Assembly: GCA_001972305.1 (NCBI GenBank)
Contig: BDDD01005089.1
Span: forward strand, 1-64,000
DNA from: Cephalotus follicularis
Taxonomy: Eukaryota; Streptophyta; Magnoliopsida; Oxalidales; Cephalotaceae
Direction of reading: 5' to 3'
Length of the DNA stretch: 64,000 bases
Below, one piece after another: positions 57,440 to 64,000 of the stretch. Made by a program: the position numbers and the translations under genes. A model generated the notes under the pieces. The model was not told where the DNA came from. It searched no databases and worked only from the letters and a program-made list of their open reading frames with translations. Positions within the stretch are counted from its first letter, which is position 1, and every line of letters starts with the position of its first letter.

Positions 57440-59582
57440 TGTGTCAGACCTGTCTATCTATATAAACAGTCTTTTTCCATATATATGACACGTGTTATTT
57501 TGATTATATTATTATTGGCATAATCACTTGTGTTTAATCACTTAATTAAAGTAGTCTAAATTAATCTACTTACACTTGTGATGCCCGAACATAACGTTGG
57601 ATGCCAAGCATAGAGGCAATGGGATTGGCTACTTTATTCCTTATGTCGAATTAGTTCCAAGTCATAGGTTCACTTTGTAGGCATTAGTGAACCGGATAGA
57701 CTTACGCATACGTTGCATACTTTTGGGAATTGGAGGATGGATTCTCTCACTACCATAAGCATTGTGACACTAGGGCAAGAACGAGGTGCATGCTGAGAGC
57801 GTGTACACTGAACAGGATCCGCATGGGAAACACTATTTGGATAGTCGTTATTCTCTTGTCAGTAGTGATTCCTACTTGTTACGGTTGTGTATAAGTGCTA
57901 GTCACTTAGCAAGCTCTCGAATTCGTCTAATCCTTAGACCTCAGCGACTACTTTATATTGTATGGAAACCTTTATGCTTTGATCTCCACCTTACCCATTT
58001 CTTATGCGGGGCTGGTAATCGGGTGGTCTTTGGGTAGGATCGAATCTATACGAATATAAGCGAGTGCGCAATATGGGATTGTCACACCTGAGCAAAGGTG
58101 ATCGGCCCTATTATGGTATGATTGTATTTTGGACTTGTGAAATCCTCGGCAGAGGTTGAGGTGGACTGGAAATTAGATTTTCCGAGAGTCAACCAAAGAT
58201 CTTCGTAATTAATCAAATATTTTAGCCATTGAGGTAAAACTAAGGTTGATACGTATCCTTACCCTATACCTCAGCGATGTCAAGTATGAAGAGGGATTAT
58301 AGTACGCGCGAACCGAGGACTCAAAAAATCACGCATTATGACGGTGTGAAATAAATTATGAGAAAATTAATTTGATTAATTTTTCATTCGGATAATATTG
58401 GATATTAGTCCAGAAGCATTTTAAATAGGTTTGGAACTATTTAGAATGGCTTATCCGAACCCTGGGGCATTTTGGTAATTTTTGAACACCACCGAAAATA
58501 ACCGAGACTTTAAAGGGTCCCAACTCGATAATGATTTCTTCATAATATGTTGGACATACTTATCTTGGTGACAATTATAAAATCATATATTGGTTAGGTG
58601 GATTTTGTGAGTTGCGTTACCGTTAGATGATAACACATAACACTACCTCACTTGATCTTATCTAATTAATACATGAAGGGACATGTGACATCACTTGAAC
58701 GAGTATGACTTATTTATGTGATGAATATGGGCTGAATTCTTGGAGAATTCAGGACACGTGGCTCCATACTATGTGTTAGTGGACATGTGCCTTTATATGG
58801 AGCTTATGGATGACATGTGTCATGAGAAGAATGAATTAGATTCATTCTTTGACACATAAGGCCAGCTAAAAACAGTAGGCCATATATCCAGCAATAACGC
58901 CACAATATGAAGTGAGAGATAGAATAAAAACACTTGGATCCAGCCGTTGTGTGCAAGGAAGAGAGTAGGAGAAAGAGAGTTCTTCCTAAGGTTGAGCATC
59001 CATTTCTTCAAGCTTAGAGTTTGAGTATTCTCTAAATCCCTTCTTTGATTTTTCTCACCAAGCTTGGAGCCATCTGGGGTGGATTGATATTGACATCCTT
59101 AGTCAATTTCAATACTCCCTTTGTGAGCATAGTTAATTAGTTGAAGAAGAAACAAGAAAACCAGCTTTGCTTGATGAAGAAATAGTTGGCGATTTGGAGG
59201 CTGCTTTCTTGGAGAAAAAGGCTGCCCAAAATTTCAAGCTTCAAGAAGAAGTTATAATCCATCATGGAGGTGGAAGGAGACTTGAATTGATCAAGGGAAT
59301 CTACTTCAAGCAAGTACCGGCATAGAGAATGAGCCATCACTATAGGTATAGCTCTTATACACTCTCTTGTAGTTAGTGCATCACAATGGAATGCTGAAGT
59401 GATGCTAATATAATTATGACATGATGTGGGAGTTCCTTGGACTTGTATTTGCTGGAATTGGAGCTATTATAATAGTGGTGTAAAGGATTTGCTTCCGCTG
59501 ACCTAAAGCAGAATTTTAAAATTTGTCCCCTTAACACCCTATTACCAATTTCGGCTCCGGGGATGAATATCGATTCCTAACA
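57440..59582 (+). repeat. 5' LTR of a gypsy-type element, about 2.1 kb
   Basis: The right end, CGATTCCTAACA at 59582, is followed by GTGGTATCAGAGCC, an initiator tRNA-Met primer site. The left edge is TGTGTCAGACC at about 57440. The region 57600-58200 is related to the solo LTR at 45858-48416. Small frames within are chance. Confidence 0.7.
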
Positions 59583-59583
59583 G

Positions 59584-59595
59584 TGGTATCAGAGC
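59584..59595 (+). other. Primer binding site (initiator tRNA-Met)
   Basis: TGGTATCAGAGC follows the LTR end by one base, exactly as in many plant LTR elements. Confidence 0.85.
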
Positions 59596-60539
59596 CTACC
59601 ACATAATTCATAGTTGAATTATGATGCCTAGGATGATGACTAATTATAAGTTTAATTAGAGGTGTGTGTTTTGTGGTGAAACTCATTCCTAGAGTGCCTT
59701 AGTGTAATTTTGGTGTTTTGAATGGTTTTGAGTGAAATTGGATGGAATTCAAAGCTGTTTGTATTGCTGTCCTGTTCAAAGTAGCATTGGATGTTAATTT
59801 AAACATGTAAAGGATAGCTTTACAAGTTGTTCCCAAAAGATGGAATGCAATTTGGAGTTCATTTGACAAGTTTCATAAACACATGAAATTGAGTGTGCAG
59901 AACTTGGATTGTGCAGATTTTTCTGTACTTAATATATGCAGGGCAATGTCTATTAGTTTGAGACAGTAGGAGTATTAGTGCAACCATTGTCTTGCTTCAT
60001 AATACTCTTGCATGTAGTCCTTGGAAAAAGCCTTTGGTTTCTAGTTTATGGACAATGGTTGAAGAATGTGTGAATTGCATAGGCCATTTGATTTGGACTT
60101 GTGTTTTGTACTGCATAATGCAGTTTGTGGTTGCCAAATGTTTGCAAAGTGCAGATATGTGGAATACCTTAAGTCCAAACATTGGGAAACCTGCAATTTT
60201 TAGCATAGTGCCATTATGTAGGAGCCTAACTGCCAATGCTTTTGATTAAAGCGTCTACAGTTAGCCTAAGCGCTGAAGGCAGTGTTGAGCGTTGACGGTT
60301 TGTTGTAAAGCCAAACCGTCGATGCTTAGACAAGAAATTACATTGTTGCTAAAAGTTTGGAATTTTTGGGCTAATGCACTTAGAGGATAATTTATCATTG
60401 CTTAATTTAGTGGGAGTTAAACCCATAAACAACCTCTGATATTAAATTTTGTAATTGGTTACTGCGAGATACATTTGTGTATTGTTTTGAAGTTATATTA
60501 GATATACTTTAATACTCTTATTGTTCACGTAAAAAGAAT
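59596..60539 (+). other. Leader or internal DNA after the gypsy primer site
   Basis: No gag domain is recognised. It includes a GTCGAC-related cluster at 60246-60322 (AGCGTTGACGG, AACCGTCGATGC, AGCGCTGAAGG). The small frames at 59992-60249 do not resemble known proteins. Confidence 0.45.
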
Positions 60540-61300
60540 GTTTTAAAATTTATAGTCGCAAGTGCACGGATCATGCAGTAATGGGTCGAACACAGGGAAA
60601 CGTTAAACTAGTTGTAATTTATTCAACCTATGCGAAGTATGCAAATTCAAGGTTTAATTATGAAAACTACTCCTAATTATGCAAAAATAATTTAAGTAGT
60701 CAAAACAGGAAATGAAGGAGTCGATGATCAAAGACACTGAATTTAAAACACGAAGAAATAAAGTATGCAATTTTAAAACTAATCAAAATAATGAATAAAA
60801 GTGAAGAAAATATATAATTAAAAAGCGGTTTTAGGGTATAGAAACTCACCATAGATTGTATTGAACAATTCGATTTAATTGAACGATCATACCTTGATAA
60901 CCAGCGGCAGCTAGGTCTATACGGAGTGCGACATGTTAGAACCCAGGAGGAGTCCCGGTCGATTTTGGGTCTAGGATTCAAGTGTGTATAATTTTAATTT
61001 TTCAAAAAACACCAAGACACGAGGTCAAGGTCACACTTACATCTTACTACCAAAATCTATGAGCCTAGGATCTCCGTTTAATATTCAATCGAACAAAACG
61101 AAAAGTCAAGCATACATCCACTTAACCGAAACCAATTCGGTAAACAACAAAAACATAAGATTAGGAACCATACCAACGTTGGAGGCTCCATCACTTTGCC
61201 GCTACGCGCTTGCCGAAACAACTGCCAGTTACCGGCTCCACATGGAACTACATAAAGTTCCACAGTGAACTTCCGCTACCAAACAACAACTTTTCGGTAT
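60540..61300. other. Unassigned repeat-like DNA
   Basis: The stretch begins with a motif (GTGCACGGATCATGCAG) of the kind seen in plant LTR and leader DNA. It holds no supported frame. It may include the LTR of the copia to its right, but I could not place TG/CA borders. Confidence 0.35.
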
Positions 61301-64000
61301 CATAGGTTATAACATATTCTTATTGCATGGTTGAGTCAACAGTATTCCACTGTTGTAGACTCTTCCAACTCACACAGCACCTTCGTTCAGGACAATCACA
61401 TATCCTGATACGATGTCATGATCATTTAGATCACAAATGAAATCAAAGTCGACATAACTCTTATTCAATTCACTATCTTCTCCAGATGTCAATAAGAAAT
61501 CCTGAGTCACTCTCAGATCTCTTTGACAATTCCCAGTGCCTCTCACAGGGATTGGACCGATAATCGACTAGTCAGACCCTTAGGCTTGTACGATGTCAGG
61601 CCTAGTACAAAGTATGATATTGCATGATGTAGCCTTTAGTCGAAGCATAAGGTAGCCTACTCATGCAACACTTTTCTTTGACGTCTCTTTCAACATCCCC
61701 TTGGAAAGATGAATTGGCTAATTGGCAGTAAGCCAAACGTGGAATTCAGAAGTCCATACTATATCAGCACCTTGCTGATGTACTGGCTTTGGGAAAGTCC
61801 AAACAACCTACTTGATCTACTCTTAAGATCTTCATTCTCAAAACATAGGAAGTCTCTCCCAAATCCTTTTGGAGAAGTTCTTAGTTAATTGTACTATAAC
61901 ATACCTAAAACATTACCAATGTGTAGAATGTCATATATGTAGAATAATAAGAAAGTGATATCTGGGATATCCTATTTCTGGTAGACTTAAGGCATAGCAT
62001 CGTTTTTGATAAAATCAAAAATAGATGTTTCAGCTACGGGATGCTTGTATAAGGTCATACACAAACCTTAGGAGCTTGCACACACTCTGTGCTAATGTTC
62101 CTTGGATGTAAACCCCTCAGGTTTGGGACATTAAGATGTCCTCTTCAAGATAGTCCTTTTTCAAGGTCATGTTGACATCCTTTTACCATTTGTTATTTCC
62201 ATAACGAGTGGTAATTACAAGTATTATCCGAATGGACTTAATCATTACGATTTAAAGGTTTGAACCTTTTCCATTAAAGCATATCTTCCTCTTGAAGATA
62301 TATATGCAACCATTAGGCAACCTGCCTATGGGAGCATTAACCAAGTTCCATACTCGGTTGACGTATATGGCGTCCATTTTGGATTTCATGACTCCCAGCC
62401 ATGTCTAAAAAATAGTACTCTTCACTGTTTCCTTTGTAGCTGACAGGCTCGTCATCATCAATGACTTTAGATTTATCAGTGCCTTTTGCGAGAAAACCAC
62501 ATTTCTCAGATGCTGTCAAAATCTTGCCTGATCTCCTCTCACGAGGAGTGCCTTACTGAGATCCCTTCTCAGGTTGGGATCCCTTCCCAAATCTTGTCTT
62601 TAGAGGGTTTCACCTCTAATTCCTCATCGTCATGTGAGCTTTCACCTGGTAGTAACTCACTTAGTTATACCTTACTCCCACTGCTTCTTGTAAGCAGGTA
62701 TTACCTCTTGGAATTTTGCAGTAGGCAAAACAAATATCATTTGTTTGCTAGGATGGTTGAAATGAAATCCTAAGCACTTCTTAGGATATCCCACAAAACT
62801 GGCAACGATCCACTCGCGCCTGCAGCTTAGAAGGTTTTTGCCTTCTTACAAAAGATGGACAACCATTAACCCTATTGGTTTAGGCTGGGTTTCCTCCTAT
62901 TTAAAATCTTGAAAGATATGGAGGGGACAAATTTCATAGGAATCTGGATTAGGATATACGTTGCCGCTGCAAAGCATAATCCCAAAAGGAGATAAGAAGA
63001 TGAATAAAAGATAAAATGGATTTGACATATTCACGAATGTCAATTTCCTCTTGTTTGGAAACATCATCACAATATGGTGTTCCATAAAGGATCCATTGAG
63101 AGAGAATTCCGTTATCTCTCAGATAACCCAAGAATTCTGCAGACAGGTATTCGCTTCCCAGATCAGAGCGTAATGCTCTAATGGGTTTACTCGTTTGTAT
63201 TTCTACTTCATATCTAAATCTCTTAACTCTTTCAAAAGATTCAGATTTGTGTTTCACCCGAAACGCTTACCGAAACCGTGACGAATCACAGTATGAAGGT
63301 AATGAAGTAGTGAAAACCTTCATAGCTTTACAAAATATACATTGGATATGCTAATCAAAGTTTAGAACAAAAGTTCTTTACAATGTTTACAAGAGTTTAG
63401 TCTATATACAAAAGCCACATTGCTTTATACATACAAATCAAAATATCCTACAACATAAAAGTAGATCCCCGATCTTCATGTCATAGGTCCATTGCATCCT
63501 CAGCTCTTAGCTGCCTAGATCCTTTTAGCATCCTGCAAAGAGTTACAAATGTTAGTCTCACAACTTGAGTACATAACCCAAATTGAACTTACATTGTAAG
63601 GTAAGTGGAATATGAAAAATATGACGGTACCTAACCCCGAGGCACCATCTGCAATGGAAGCAAGAAAATGTTCACAATTTCTCTTCCAGTATCCTAACTT
63701 CCCACATAGAAGCAGGATTTCTCCTTAATAAGCTATTTAATCCTCTAATGAATGGTATCCCCAAACCACGTGAAGTGGTTCCTTTTCTTTCTTCCTTATG
63801 AGCTCCTTGCCCTTGGAACTGGATCCTCTTGATCCACCTCTCCCTGAGGTTGTTCCAGAAGAATGAATAGGTATCACATATTGTTTTGATCCATACTGGT
63901 CTAAAACTACCTTATCAGTCCTCGACTGTGTGCCAAACAACTCCTCAAGTTGTATCAACACGTCACATAAGGTCTGTGAAGAAATACATTGCGTTTGCCA
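61300..64000 (-). mobile_element. Decayed Ty1/copia element running off the right edge
   Basis: Left to right, reading the minus strand from pol end to gag, there are RNase H-like words (GYVIVLNEGAV) near 61400. RT fragments (QSQYISKVLI near 61760, FDFIKN near 62010) follow. Integrase lies at 62590-63257 (IRALRSDLGSEYLSAEFLGYLRDNG, SFVGYPKKCLG), and a gag zinc-knuckle motif (LCGKLGYWKRNC) near 63700. It is heavily broken, with many breaks, and old. The 63261-63640 part is unlike copia and may be a small insertion. No LTR is visible. Confidence 0.75.
62949..63257 (-). pseudogene. Integrase core stretch of the decayed copia
   Basis: KPIRALRSDLGSEYLSAEF, YLRDNGILSQW and the following LLISFWDYALQ match the copia integrase catalytic region, including the Asp of RSDxGxEY. 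The rest is decayed. Confidence 0.8.

Noticed and set aside
60984-61268. Small frames on both strands as host genes
   Set aside because: They have no recognised domain and no intron signals in context, and they lie next to decayed copia.

Overview
The window is nuclear DNA of a flowering plant, probably a eudicot. It holds one intact host gene of 22 exons in a thick layer of LTR retrotransposons and small DNA transposons. The plant origin is shown by an EDR2-type gene with a PH, START and DUF1336 domain order, by GT-AG introns, and by Ty1/copia and Ty3/gypsy lineages typical of plants (SIRE-like and other copia, Tekay-like and Tat-like gypsy).

Layout. Positions 1-8152 are minus-strand LTR-element material: an LTR edge, an accessory ORF with its own promoter-like upstream region, a copia gag fragment, and a Tekay-like gypsy gag-protease-RT part with a 2.9-kb LTR. 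Positions 8153-12300 are non-coding, with a 15-bp minisatellite and AT-rich leader-like DNA. Positions 12300-17195 are a decayed plus-strand copia element with its 3' LTR, followed by a Tat-like RT scrap (17287-17873).

Positions 19331-42196 (minus) are the coding region of an EDR2-like gene: 22 exons and 725 codons, all joined in frame at GT-AG borders. Its third intron is 11.2 kb long. It carries a copia element in the gene's sense direction (28899-34544, target duplication acatt, itself hit by a dimeric hAT-type MITE) and a shortened SIRE-like copia in the opposite direction (34608-39300, target duplication catac). Intron 2 holds a probable solo LTR, and intron 13 a MITE.

Positions 43600-64000 are a nested stack. 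A Tat-like gypsy gag region on the plus strand is split by a 2.56-kb solo LTR (target duplication cgagt) and then entered by a minus-strand Tat-like gypsy element (48575-55136). That element contains pieces of a copia LTR and a gypsy LTR. Next come a copia fragment, a 2.1-kb gypsy LTR with its primer binding site, and a decayed copia that runs off the right edge.

The most unusual signal is a recurring palindromic core, RTCGAY (mostly GTCGAC or ATCGAC), set at about 19-22 bp spacing. Dense arrays lie in the U3 region of a SIRE-like LTR, in front of the accessory ORF of that same element, in front of the accessory ORF at 395-1498 just upstream of a TATA box, and in the U3 of a gypsy solo LTR. 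Looser clusters appear in three other places. Spacing near two helical turns, and repeated placement upstream of TATA boxes or ORFs, suggest a shared regulatory module or a converged target of one DNA-binding protein. The binding protein is inference; the repeats are seen directly.
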